From contig JAPPGI010000174.1 of assembly GCA_028874985.1 (NCBI GenBank), forward strand, positions 1 to 50,483: a stretch of DNA of 50,483 nucleotides, read 5' to 3'. Source of the DNA: Gemmatimonadota bacterium. Lineage in GTDB: Bacteria; Gemmatimonadota; Gemmatimonadetes; Longimicrobiales; Gaopeijiaceae. This document shows positions 43,546 to 50,483 of this stretch, piece after piece (positions within the stretch are counted from its first letter, which is position 1; every line of letters starts with the position of its first letter). Below the pieces are notes generated by a model. It saw only the letters and a program-made list of their open reading frames with translations, searched no databases and was not told where the DNA came from. Made by a program: the position numbers and the translations under genes.

Positions 43546-44931
43546 ATGCCGCGCATCATGCATGAAGCGGAGCTGCCCTTCCCGGTCGAACAGGCATGGG
43601 ACTGGCACATGCGTCCGGGTGCGCTCGAGCGGCTGATGCCTCCGTGGGAGGATGCGCGGGTGGTTGGCCGGGAGGGCGGAATCGGCGACGGCGGGACCGT
43701 GCATCTGAGGGTGCGCCGGGGTCCCGTGAAGGTGGATTTCAAGGTTCGCCACACCGAATTCGAGCCGGGCAGACTCTTCACCGACGAGCAGTACTCCGGC
43801 CCGATGGGGTCGTGGGTGCACCGTCACGAGTTCGAACCCCGCGGCGGCGGGGCCTGCCTGATCCGGGACCGCATCGCGTACGAACCGCCCCTGGGGTCCG
43901 TGACCGCCGCCCTGGCCGGGTCGGCGCTGGAAGGAGAAGCGAAGCGCCTCTTCCGTTTCCGCAACCGGCGACTCGTCCGCGATCTCGCGCGCCACGCCGC
44001 GTACGACGGGCCCCCGCTCAGAGTGGCGGTCACCGGCGCGAGCGGCTTCATCGGGTCGGCGCTGCGGCACTTCCTCACCACCGGGGGCCACGAGGTGCTG
44101 CCCATCGTGCGCCGCAGGCCGGACCGCGACCTGGGCGAAGTCTACTGGGACCCGATGGAGCGGAAGATCGAGGGAGCCCGTCTGGAAGGGGTGGATGCCC
44201 TGGTGCACCTGGCCGGGGAGAGCCTGTCGCGGGGTCGCTGGACTCCGGTCGGGAAGGAGGCGATCTGGAAGAGCCGCGTCGTGGGTACCCGCGTGCTGGC
44301 GGATGCCCTGAATCGTCTGCGCGACCCGCCGCGTGTGTTCGTGTCGTCTTCGGCGGTCGGCTACTACGGCAACCGCGGCAGCGAACGGCTGGTCGAGCGG
44401 AGCCGGCCGGGGAAGGGGTTCCTCGCGGATCTGTGCCGCGAGTGGGAGAACGAGGCGTTCATCGCGGGCCGGTCCGGAGTCCGGGTCGTCGTCCTCAGGA
44501 CCGGGCTCGTGCTCAGCCCCGCGGGGGGTGCGCTCGGCACCATGCTTCTTCCCTTCAAGATGGGGATCGGTGGCCGGCTGGGGTCGGGCCGGCAGTACGT
44601 GAGCTGGATCGACCACGACGACCTCGTCGCTCTCATCTTCCATGCGCTGGTCACGCCTTCGCTGCGGGGACCGGTCAACGCCACCGCCCCCCACCCGGTC
44701 ACCAACGCCACCTTCACCACGAAGCTGGGGCATGTGCTGAGGCGCCCCACGCTGCTTCCGGTGCCGTCCCTTGCGGTTCGCGGCCTATTCGGCGAGATGG
44801 GCGGGGCGCTGCTGCTCGACGGCGCCCGCGTGCTGCCCGAAGCGGCTATGCGGGACGGTTTCCGTTTCGACTTCGAGGGCATCGGCGAATCGCTGGCCTT
44901 CCAGCTCGGGCGGCGTGCGCCCGGCTCCTAG
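43546..44931 (+). CDS. SRPBCC-SDR fusion (TIGR01777/YfcH-like epimerase)
   Basis: 461 residues in two parts. Residues 1-150 form an SRPBCC ligand-binding domain (FPVEQAWDWHMRPGALERLMPPW). Residues about 163-461 are an extended short-chain dehydrogenase of the TIGR01777 family, with VTGASGFIGSALRHFL as the nucleotide-binding loop, VHLAGESLSRGRW, SSSAVGYYGNRGSE carrying the catalytic Ser/Tyr region, and SWIDHDDLVALIF. Such fusions exist in other bacteria. Substrate is unknown; older SulA-like or nucleoside-diphosphate-sugar epimerase names are not supported here. Nine bases after rpe. Confidence 0.88.
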   Translation: MPRIMHEAELPFPVEQAWDWHMRPGALERLMPPWEDARVVGREGGIGDGGTVHLRVRRGPVKVDFKVRHTEFEPGRLFTDEQYSGPMGSWVHRHEFEPRGGGACLIRDRIAYEPPLGSVTAALAGSALEGEAKRLFRFRNRRLVRDLARHAAYDGPPLRVAVTGASGFIGSALRHFLTTGGHEVLPIVRRRPDRDLGEVYWDPMERKIEGARLEGVDALVHLAGESLSRGRWTPVGKEAIWKSRVVGTRVLADALNRLRDPPRVFVSSSAVGYYGNRGSERLVERSRPGKGFLADLCREWENEAFIAGRSGVRVVVLRTGLVLSPAGGALGTMLLPFKMGIGGRLGSGRQYVSWIDHDDLVALIFHALVTPSLRGPVNATAPHPVTNATFTTKLGHVLRRPTLLPVPSLAVRGLFGEMGGALLLDGARVLPEAAMRDGFRFDFEGIGESLAFQLGRRAPGS

Positions 44932-44958
44932 AGCGGCCTGGCACCCCGCGAGTCCCGT

Positions 44959-45579
44959 ATGTCGTCCGCGGACAAGTCCCTCCGGCGCGGTGACCTGGCG
45001 CCCGACCCCGTGGAGCAGTTCGCGCGCTGGTTCGCCGAAGCGGAGGCCGACCCGGCGATCGTCTTCGCCGAGGCCGTGTGCCTCTCCACCCTGGGCCCCG
45101 GCGGAACCCCCGAGGGGCGGATGGTGCTCCTCAAGCACTTCGACGCCCGGGGTTTCGTCTTCTACACCAACCTGGAGTCGGCCAAGTCGCATTCGCTGGC
45201 CGAGCACCCGCGGGCGGGCATGACCTTCCACTGGCAACCGCACGGCAGACAGGTACGGCTCCGCGGGCCGGTCGAGCCCGTGTCGGAGCACGCGGCGGAC
45301 GCGTACTTCGCGAGCCGGCCGCGCCGGAGCCGCATCGGTGCCTGGGCTTCCGACCAGAGCCGCGAGCTGGAGAGCCGCGCGGCCCTGGAAGACAGGGTGA
45401 AGGAGCTGGAGGACCGCTTCGCGGGCGGTGACGTTCCCAGGCCGCCCAACTGGTCCGGCTTCCGCATCGTCCCGGATGCCATCGAATTCTGGCAGGAAGG
45501 CGAGGCCAGATTGCACGACCGCTTCCTGTACGCGCGCGAGGGGGCGGGGGGATGGGTCCGGCGCCGGCTCCATCCGTAA
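44959..45579 (+). CDS. pdxH: Pyridoxamine 5'-phosphate oxidase
   Basis: FMN enzyme that oxidises pyridoxine- or pyridoxamine-5'-phosphate to PLP. 206 residues, normal. GRMVLLKHFDARGFVFYTN (about 53-71), the FMN-binding SAKSHSLAEHPRAGMTFHW, RQVRLRGPVEPV, SRPRRSRIGAWASDQS and the C-terminal WQEGEARLHDRFLY with RRRLHP are all conserved. 27 bases after the SDR fusion gene. Confidence 0.96.
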   Translation: MSSADKSLRRGDLAPDPVEQFARWFAEAEADPAIVFAEAVCLSTLGPGGTPEGRMVLLKHFDARGFVFYTNLESAKSHSLAEHPRAGMTFHWQPHGRQVRLRGPVEPVSEHAADAYFASRPRRSRIGAWASDQSRELESRAALEDRVKELEDRFAGGDVPRPPNWSGFRIVPDAIEFWQEGEARLHDRFLYAREGAGGWVRRRLHP

Positions 45580-45596
45580 ACGCGCCCGAAGAGGGG

Positions 45597-45625
45597 TGCG
45601 CCTTCTCCACCCGCTGCGGTATAGT
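45597..45625 (+). promoter_or_regulatory. Possible promoter of thiI
   Basis: TATAGT (45620-45625) is a good -10 in the 104-base pdxH-thiI gap, but the element 17 bases upstream (TGCGCC at 45597) is a poor -35. Would start near 45632. Confidence 0.3.
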
Positions 45626-45683
45626 CCAGATTCAAGGCACCGTTTCCAGCTCTTCCGATCCCCCGGTCGCCGGGAGTCACTTC

Positions 45684-47144
45684 TTGCAACAGGCCCGCTA
45701 CATCGTACGGATCGCGGCCGAGGTGGCCAGCAAGTCGAACCGCACCCGCCGCCGCTTCCACAAGCGGCTGGTCCGGAACCTGGGCGACGCGCTCGCCTCC
45801 TCCGGCGCCGGCGCACGGGTGAGCGACCGCTGGAGCCGCCTGTTCGTCACGTTCTCCGGCCCGCCCGGGGGACCATCCGCCGACGAGGCGATGCGGTCCG
45901 CGACGCGCGTCTTCGGCGTCCACTCCTTCTCCCGCGTCGATGCGGTCCTCGACGCCGACCTGGACCGGATCGTGGAGGCCGGCCACGAACTCTACCGGGA
46001 TCGGGTCCGCGGCAGGCGCTACGCCGTCGCCGCCCGCCGAACCGGTCGCCATTCCTTCTCGTCGCGAGATATCGGGGTGCACCTGGGGGCCGCGCTCAAC
46101 CCCTACGGCACCGTCGATCTCACCGCGCCGGAGGTGACCGTGTCGGTCGAGGTGCGCGACCGGCTGGCCTACCTCTTCGCCGGCCGGGCCGAGGGGCCGG
46201 GCGGTCTGCCGGTGGGAGTGCAGGGCCGGGCGGTCTGCCTGATCTCCGGCGGCTTCGACTCGGCGGTGGCGGCGTGGTTCCTTCTCAAGCGCGGCGTCGC
46301 GCTGGACTACGTCTTCTGCAACCTGGCCGGTCCGGCCTTCGAAAGGTCCGTGATCCAGGTCACCAGGGTGCTCGCCGACCGCTGGAGCTACGGCGACCGG
46401 CCGCGCATCCACATCGTCGACTTCGCGCGGCCGGTGCACGAGCTGCAGAGCAGGGTCACTCCCCGCTACTGGCAGGTCGTCCTCAAGCGCCTCATGTACC
46501 GTGCGGCCGAGGCGGTGGCCGCCGAAACAGGGGCGGTCGCGCTGGTGACCGGCGAATCGCTCGGGCAGGTGTCGTCCCAGACGCTCCCCAACCTGCGGGC
46601 CATCGAGGCCGCGGCAACGCTGCCGGTCCTCCGCCCGCTGGTGGGGTTCGACAAGGAGGAGATCATCCGGATCGCCAGGCGGATCGGAACCGCGGCGCTC
46701 TCGGCCCGCGTCAGGGAGTACTGCGCGATCCTGGCGGGAAAGCCGGTAACGGGGGCGAAAGCGGGGGCGGTGGACCGTGAGGAGGCGCCGCTGGATCCCG
46801 GCCTGGTGGCGCGCGAGGTGGCCGGACGCACGGTGCTGGAGGTGCGCAAAGTGACCGACGCCGGGCTGCGGCGCGACTACCTCTGGGTGGAAGCGGTGCC
46901 CGCCGGGGCTCGCGTCATCGACTGCCGACCCGCTCACCACGACGACGGGTGGCGCTTTCCCGGGTCTCTCCGGGTCCCTGCGAAAGATCTTCCCGACCTG
47001 GTCCCAGGACTTGATAAGACCAATGCATACGTGCTATTTTGCGACAACGGAATTGAGTCTCAGAAACTTGCAAATCTCATGCAGACAATAGGATACGACG
47101 CATATGCGCTCCGGGGGGGCACCCGCATGCTTCGCCAGACCTAG
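45684..47144 (+). CDS. thiI: tRNA 4-thiouridine synthetase ThiI with rhodanese domain
   Basis: Sulfur transfer enzyme for 4-thiouridine in tRNA and, in some bacteria, for the thiazole of thiamin. 486 residues from TTG 45684, chosen because GGGAG lies seven bases upstream and the length then matches E. coli (482); the frame is open to 45552, inside pdxH. THUMP domain about 60-165, PP-loop LISGGFDSAVAAW at about 189, and a C-terminal rhodanese domain with the presumed active-site Cys in LFCDNGIES (about 453). About the last 35 codons are far richer in A/T than the rest of the gene. Confidence 0.92.
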   Translation: MQQARYIVRIAAEVASKSNRTRRRFHKRLVRNLGDALASSGAGARVSDRWSRLFVTFSGPPGGPSADEAMRSATRVFGVHSFSRVDAVLDADLDRIVEAGHELYRDRVRGRRYAVAARRTGRHSFSSRDIGVHLGAALNPYGTVDLTAPEVTVSVEVRDRLAYLFAGRAEGPGGLPVGVQGRAVCLISGGFDSAVAAWFLLKRGVALDYVFCNLAGPAFERSVIQVTRVLADRWSYGDRPRIHIVDFARPVHELQSRVTPRYWQVVLKRLMYRAAEAVAAETGAVALVTGESLGQVSSQTLPNLRAIEAAATLPVLRPLVGFDKEEIIRIARRIGTAALSARVREYCAILAGKPVTGAKAGAVDREEAPLDPGLVAREVAGRTVLEVRKVTDAGLRRDYLWVEAVPAGARVIDCRPAHHDDGWRFPGSLRVPAKDLPDLVPGLDKTNAYVLFCDNGIESQKLANLMQTIGYDAYALRGGTRMLRQT

Positions 47145-47381
47145 CCGATTGGCGCAAGCCCGGGAAAGGACTTTCGACCCCTGGCGCCCTGGAGGATGCT
47201 GGGAGTCCGGCGGTCGGAGGGGACGCCTGCCCGGCACCGGACGCCGCGGCGCGACTTGCGGAATCCGCGCCCACCCCGCACTATGTGGTGTAGGGTGAGG
47301 TCCAGATCGATCCGGTCGCCGGAATCGACTGCAAGCAGGGGCGCCCCGGCACCCGCGGGGCGCGCCGTTCGGATCGGCGGC

Positions 47382-47410
47382 GTGCGAAAACGGGCCGCAG
47401 GCCCTATAAT
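47382..47410 (+). promoter_or_regulatory. Promoter of the Ig-like lipoprotein gene
   Basis: Perfect TATAAT at 47405-47410; GTGCGA at 47382-47387 is a weak -35 with 17-base spacing. Start expected near 47417. Within the 366-base thiI-lipoprotein gap the only other notable item is the hairpin at 47427; 47145-47380 shows nothing I can name. Confidence 0.5.
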
Positions 47411-47426
47411 GGTATGGATGCCGGTC

Positions 47427-47450
47427 GCCACGCCGAGAGGTCGGCGTGGC
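47427..47450 (+). promoter_or_regulatory. Perfect 10-bp hairpin in the lipoprotein mRNA leader
   Basis: GCCACGCCGA (47427-47436), loop GAGG, TCGGCGTGGC (47441-47450). No T-run follows, so it is not a terminator. It would lie about 10 bases from the 5' end of the transcript, where such stems often protect mRNA; a regulatory role is possible. It is also a perfect inverted repeat in DNA and could bind a protein. Confidence 0.5.
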
Positions 47451-47510
47451 TCACTATGAAGGCGCGCCCGGACAGGATGCGTCAACACACTCCAAACAGA
47501 GGAGGACACG

Positions 47511-48875
47511 ATGAACACACCTTCGTCTACCCGGTCGCCCATCGCGGGGTTCCCGACCCCGCTGCGGTGGTCTCCACTGCTGTTGGTGGTCGCCTTGCTT
47601 GCCGCGTGCGGTGGAGACCCACCGATCGTCTGTGGCGAGGAAGGTCAGGTCGAGCTGTTCACCAAGGACAGTGAACTGCTCCAGCCGTGCTTCGAGGACC
47701 CGGAGGGTGAGAAGCTGACGCTTAGCACGCGTTCGGCGGATAAAGCGATCGCGACCTCGATCGTCCTCGGGCAGGCCATCAGGATCAAGGCCGTCTCTCC
47801 GGGCAGCACGACGGTTACCGTCACGGCGGAGGATCCCGGTGGCCAGACGGCCTCGATGGACATCCAGGTGCTGGTGCCGAACCGGGCGCCCAGAGCTCGC
47901 GGCAGGATGTCCGATGTCAAGACCATGATCGAGGGCGTGAGGCAGGAGGTGGTCAACGACTACTTCAGCGACCCCGACGACCAGGCCCTGGTCTTCAGTG
48001 CCAGGCCGGCGGATCCGTCGGTCGCCAGCGCGGAGGTCGTCGACTCCCTCAAGCTGATCGTGAGGGGTGTCGGAAACGGGACCACCACGGTGACGGTGGT
48101 CGCCACCGATCCGGGCGGACTGACGGCCGAACGGGAAATGGAGGTTTCGGTCGTGGATCCCGTCATGATCTTCGAGAATGCTTTCGACGATTCTGGGGAA
48201 CTGAGCGACTGGACAAGGAACTTCGCTTCCATCGGCTCGATCACGGGCGGTAGGCTCTACCTCTACAACCTCTACCCGGGCTGGTTCGGTCTGGCCGACA
48301 GGACCGGCTTGGCGGTCAGCGACTATGTGTTCGCGGCGTCCGTGGGCCGTGATACCGAAGATATTGTCGCGGGGTTCATGGCCATCGCTCCCTACGTGAG
48401 CTTCGCCACTCCGTATGCGTTCTTCTTCACGCTCGGGTACGGCGAGAACGTCTTGAACCACGCGGGCGACTCCAACTGGCGAATGGCCACGTGCTGCTTC
48501 TGGTCGTCCGAGGGGGCCTTCGGAGGGGAATCGGACCTGATCGCTGAAGTGGGCGAGTTGAACGAGATTGCGATGAGCACACGGCGGGGCCGGATGACCT
48601 TCACGATCGATGGCGAGGAAATGTTAGACATCGACATGATCGCCCGCGTTTGGCCGAGCTTGATGACGACCGCGAGGCTGGCGATGTACGGCCTCGGAGG
48701 CGCTACCCGGCAACGAGGGTTCTGGGACTGGGCCAGCGTGGATGCCGTCGATCAGACTCCCGATCCCGAAAGCCCTCCGGCGTTCGAGTTGGGCCCGGCC
48801 GAGTTCGAGGAGTTCGAGCTCGGCACGATGTCCGCACCCGGTGCCAAGATCCCGACCATCGAGATCCGGAAGTAG
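47511..48875 (+). CDS. Ig-like-domain lipoprotein
   Basis: 454 residues with GAGGAGG upstream. Signal peptide with lipobox LLAAC, lipidated Cys33, so probably anchored in a membrane facing the periplasm or surface. Two Ig/cadherin-like repeats follow, about 45-122 and 130-216, each ending in the pattern GSTTVTVTAEDPGGQTA or GTTTVTVVATDPGGLTA; the second has YFSDPDDQAL. The C-terminal part (about 225-425) looks like a lectin-like beta sandwich (FENAFDDSGELSDWTRN, GRMTFTIDGEEMLDID), then a short acidic tail. Two adjacent Cys at about 325 are unexplained. Role unknown; adhesion or binding is a guess from architecture. Confidence 0.85.
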   Translation: MNTPSSTRSPIAGFPTPLRWSPLLLVVALLAACGGDPPIVCGEEGQVELFTKDSELLQPCFEDPEGEKLTLSTRSADKAIATSIVLGQAIRIKAVSPGSTTVTVTAEDPGGQTASMDIQVLVPNRAPRARGRMSDVKTMIEGVRQEVVNDYFSDPDDQALVFSARPADPSVASAEVVDSLKLIVRGVGNGTTTVTVVATDPGGLTAEREMEVSVVDPVMIFENAFDDSGELSDWTRNFASIGSITGGRLYLYNLYPGWFGLADRTGLAVSDYVFAASVGRDTEDIVAGFMAIAPYVSFATPYAFFFTLGYGENVLNHAGDSNWRMATCCFWSSEGAFGGESDLIAEVGELNEIAMSTRRGRMTFTIDGEEMLDIDMIARVWPSLMTTARLAMYGLGGATRQRGFWDWASVDAVDQTPDPESPPAFELGPAEFEEFELGTMSAPGAKIPTIEIRK

Positions 48876-48952
48876 AGAACCTGGTGGGGATGCCCGATTG
48901 AGTCCCCCTTGACAGGACATTCCAGAGCGCTGGCGGACGAACCGGCGTGACG

Positions 48953-49025
48953 GGGCCCGGTATCGCACGGCGGGCGGAGCAGACGGATGCTCCGCCCGCC
49001 AAGCGGTGCCCGGGCCCGCCGTGCG
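48953..49025. other. Large composite inverted repeat with two alternative pairings
   Basis: A perfect 13-bp stem (48969-48981 with 48988-49000, six-base loop) is enclosed by GGGCCCGG (48953-48960)/CCGGGCCC (49010-49017) and GCAC/GTGC. In addition CGCACGGCGGGC (48964-48975) is exactly complementary to 49014-49025, which would exclude the 13-bp stem. No T-run on either strand. It occupies most of the 265-base gap between the lipoprotein and the peroxiredoxin; a TTGACA at 48909 has no matching -10. Confidence 0.55.
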
Positions 49026-49140
49026 CTAGGCAGCCGGTGGACACAACTCCCCCCGGCATTCGAGGGGACGACGCATCCGCGCCGGGACCTTTCGCCCCGC
49101 GTTGCCCCAAACGTCCCCCGTTTCCCCGATTGGACCGGCC

Positions 49141-49800
49141 ATGACGCTGCGAATCAATGACCTGGCCCCCGACTTCGAGGCCGACACCACCGAGGGCCGC
49201 ATCCGCTTTCACGACTGGATCGGCGACGGGTGGGCGATCCTCTTCTCCCACCCGAAGGACTTCACGCCCGTATGCACGACCGAGCTCGGCACGGTGGCCG
49301 GTCTCAGGGGCGAATTCGAGAAGCGTGGCTGCAAGGTGCTGGGGATAAGCGTGGATGGCGTAGGCGACCACCACGCTTGGTCGCGGGACATAGAGGCTTC
49401 CCAGGGCCATGCCATCAACTACCCGCTGGTCGGGGACCCGACACTCGAGGTGGTGAAGCTCTACGACATGCTGCCCGCCGACGCGGGAGACAGGAGCGAG
49501 GGCCGCACCCCCATGGACAACGCCACCGCCCGCTCGGTCTTTGTGATCGGCCCCGACAAGCGGATCAAGGCCACGCTGACCTACCCGATGAGCACCGGCC
49601 GCAACTTTGCCGAGATCATCCGCCTGCTCGACTCGATTCAGCTCACCGCGAGCGAGCAGGTGGCCACTCCCGCCGACTGGGAGCGGGGAGAAGATGTGAT
49701 CATCCTGCCGGCGGTGTCCGACGAGGCCGCCCGGCGGAAGTACCCGGCAGGCTGGGAGCAGCCGCTGCCGTACATCCGTATCGTACCGCAGCCCGAGTAG
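49141..49800 (+). CDS. Peroxiredoxin, 1-Cys (Prx6) type
   Basis: Thiol peroxidase that reduces hydrogen peroxide and organic peroxides. 219 residues from ATG 49141. The peroxidatic Cys is in DFTPVCTTELG (about 46), preceded by the conserved ILFSHPKD; Arg of SVFVIGPDKRIK region present. The C-terminal extension WERGEDVIILPAVSDEAARRKYP and PYIRIVPQP is typical of the Prx6 group. Only one other Cys (about 71) is present. No regulator of the OxyR type adjoins it. Confidence 0.93.
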   Translation: MTLRINDLAPDFEADTTEGRIRFHDWIGDGWAILFSHPKDFTPVCTTELGTVAGLRGEFEKRGCKVLGISVDGVGDHHAWSRDIEASQGHAINYPLVGDPTLEVVKLYDMLPADAGDRSEGRTPMDNATARSVFVIGPDKRIKATLTYPMSTGRNFAEIIRLLDSIQLTASEQVATPADWERGEDVIILPAVSDEAARRKYPAGWEQPLPYIRIVPQPE

Positions 49801-49830
49801 GCGCGGCTACGCTCTGCGTTGCTCCTCAGC

Positions 49831-49849
49831 CCAATAGCGCTGCTATTGG
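49831..49849. repeat. Palindrome downstream of the peroxiredoxin
   Basis: CCAATAGC (49831-49838), GCT-containing loop, GCTATTGG (49842-49849): a perfect 8-bp inverted repeat starting about 30 bases after the stop, flanked further out by GGCGCG (49800-49805) and CGCGCC (49858-49863). The look is that of a dispersed REP-type intergenic element rather than of a terminator; copies elsewhere cannot be checked here. The remainder of 49801-50043 shows nothing else. Confidence 0.4.
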
Positions 49850-50043
49850 CCCTTCGTCGCGCCTTGCCGGCCCGACAGAGCACCTGAAACCAGAATCCCG
49901 GCAGGAGATCATGTAAGTTCAACCAGGGCTGCACGATCTGCCGCTCTTGCCGGGACGCCGATTCCGACGCGCACGGGTCAAAGATGCGGGAGGGTCGGGG
50001 TTGATTGGCGGGAAGTTGTGCGAACCCCAGCACCGGGTCAAGC

Positions 50044-50483
50044 TCACGGATTCTTCGGCCCGATCCCGGCCGTCTTCAGCATGTCCGCCAGATGGCCCGA
50101 TTCCACGACGACCCGCATGAGATCGACGCGGCTCTGGACGCCCAGCTTGCTCTTCAGGGACATTCGATAGTTGGCGACGGTCTTCGGTGCCAGATGGATC
50201 CGCCGGGCGATCTCCTCGGCGGTGTAACCGGTCGCGGTGAGGTACAGGACATCACGTTCCCGGTCGCTCAGGGAGTCCCAACCACCGGCGAGGCCCTGCG
50301 AGGCGTTTCGCGCCTTCGACAGCAGCCCGACGACATGCGCGGGGAAGGTCATCCTTCCGGCGGCCACCATGTCGAGGGCTCCGACCAGATCGGAGCGAGC
50401 CCGCCGCTTGCTCAGGCAGCCCATGGCACCCGCCTCAATCGCGGCTTCGACATACTCCGGGTCGTCGTGGGCGGTCAACACCA
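50044..50483 (-). CDS. LuxR-type response regulator, 5' end outside the window
   Basis: About 146 residues of the C-terminal part. The visible piece starts in the receiver domain near the conserved switch residue (VLTAHDDPEYVEAAIEAGA, then GCLSKRRA, where the Lys of the active site would be), followed by a linker and a NarL/LuxR helix-turn-helix (about 70-130: LSDRERDVLYLTATGYTAEEIA, LAPKTVANYRMSLKSKL). The phosphorylated Asp lies beyond the edge. DNA-binding regulator of a two-component system; its kinase and targets are not visible. Confidence 0.9.
   Translation of the reverse strand, partial: VLTAHDDPEYVEAAIEAGAMGCLSKRRARSDLVGALDMVAAGRMTFPAHVVGLLSKARNASQGLAGGWDSLSDRERDVLYLTATGYTAEEIARRIHLAPKTVANYRMSLKSKLGVQSRVDLMRVVVESGHLADMLKTAGIGPKNP

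Noticed and set aside
48909-48914. TTGACA as -35 for the peroxiredoxin
   Set aside because: No acceptable -10 at 16-18 bases downstream (GGCGGA at 17).

Overview
This is a GC-rich stretch (roughly 65-70% G+C by eye) of a chromosome from a Gram-negative bacterium. The outer-membrane genes (a TonB-dependent receptor and other exported proteins), the HutF route of histidine degradation, Rho with a basic N-terminal extension, the choice-of-anchor B protein, the Ig-like lipoprotein and the gene order thrS-infC-rpmI-rplT-pheS-pheT-zapA-rny-folD-xseA-xseB-ispA-nadK-recN all fit Gemmatimonadota. That assignment is inference from content and order; no rRNA or marker comparison was possible. I saw no insertion sequence, prophage, CRISPR array or defence island.

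Layout. 79-15555 (+) is a long housekeeping string: threonyl-tRNA synthetase, IF3 (started at ATC), L35, L20, both phenylalanyl-tRNA synthetase subunits, a small coiled-coil protein and ZapA, RNase Y, FolD, both exonuclease VII subunits, a prenyl diphosphate synthase, NAD kinase and RecN. Many of these genes overlap or are separated by only a few bases. 15671-17260 (-) is an exported protein of unknown role. 17399-17766 (+) holds tRNA-Gly(GCC) and tRNA-Cys(GCA) with an intrinsic terminator between them. 17863-20340 (-) is an exported FG-GAP-like/choice-of-anchor B protein. 20456-26863 is a histidine-utilisation cluster (hutH-hutU, hutF on the opposite strand, hutI), giving N-formylglutamate; no HutG lies in the window.

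26910-28127 (-) encodes an exported protein with an aromatic/His-rich middle and a very basic tail. A structured leader with an intrinsic terminator precedes rho (28769-30145). Then come a small SRPBCC protein and an aminotransferase (-), an unfamiliar sigma-region-4-like/winged-helix protein with its own good promoter (32031-33536), and a YkvI-like membrane protein coupled to a serine/threonine dehydratase (-). 35798-45579 (+) carries a TonB-dependent receptor, argR, argG, argH, rpiA, rpe, an SRPBCC-SDR fusion and pdxH. The argR-argG gap holds a near-consensus promoter overlapped by an AT-rich inverted repeat that looks like an ArgR operator. 45684-50483 has thiI, an Ig-like lipoprotein, a 1-Cys-type peroxiredoxin and the 3' part of a LuxR-type response regulator cut by the window edge.

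Most worth a second look: the orphan sigma4-like/winged-helix regulator, the presumed ArgR operator, the argH start (a conserved N-terminus with no ATG/GTG/TTG in frame), the rho leader terminator, the ATC start of infC behind a terminator-like hairpin, the exported protein with a histone-like tail, and the mutually exclusive hairpins between the lipoprotein and peroxiredoxin genes.
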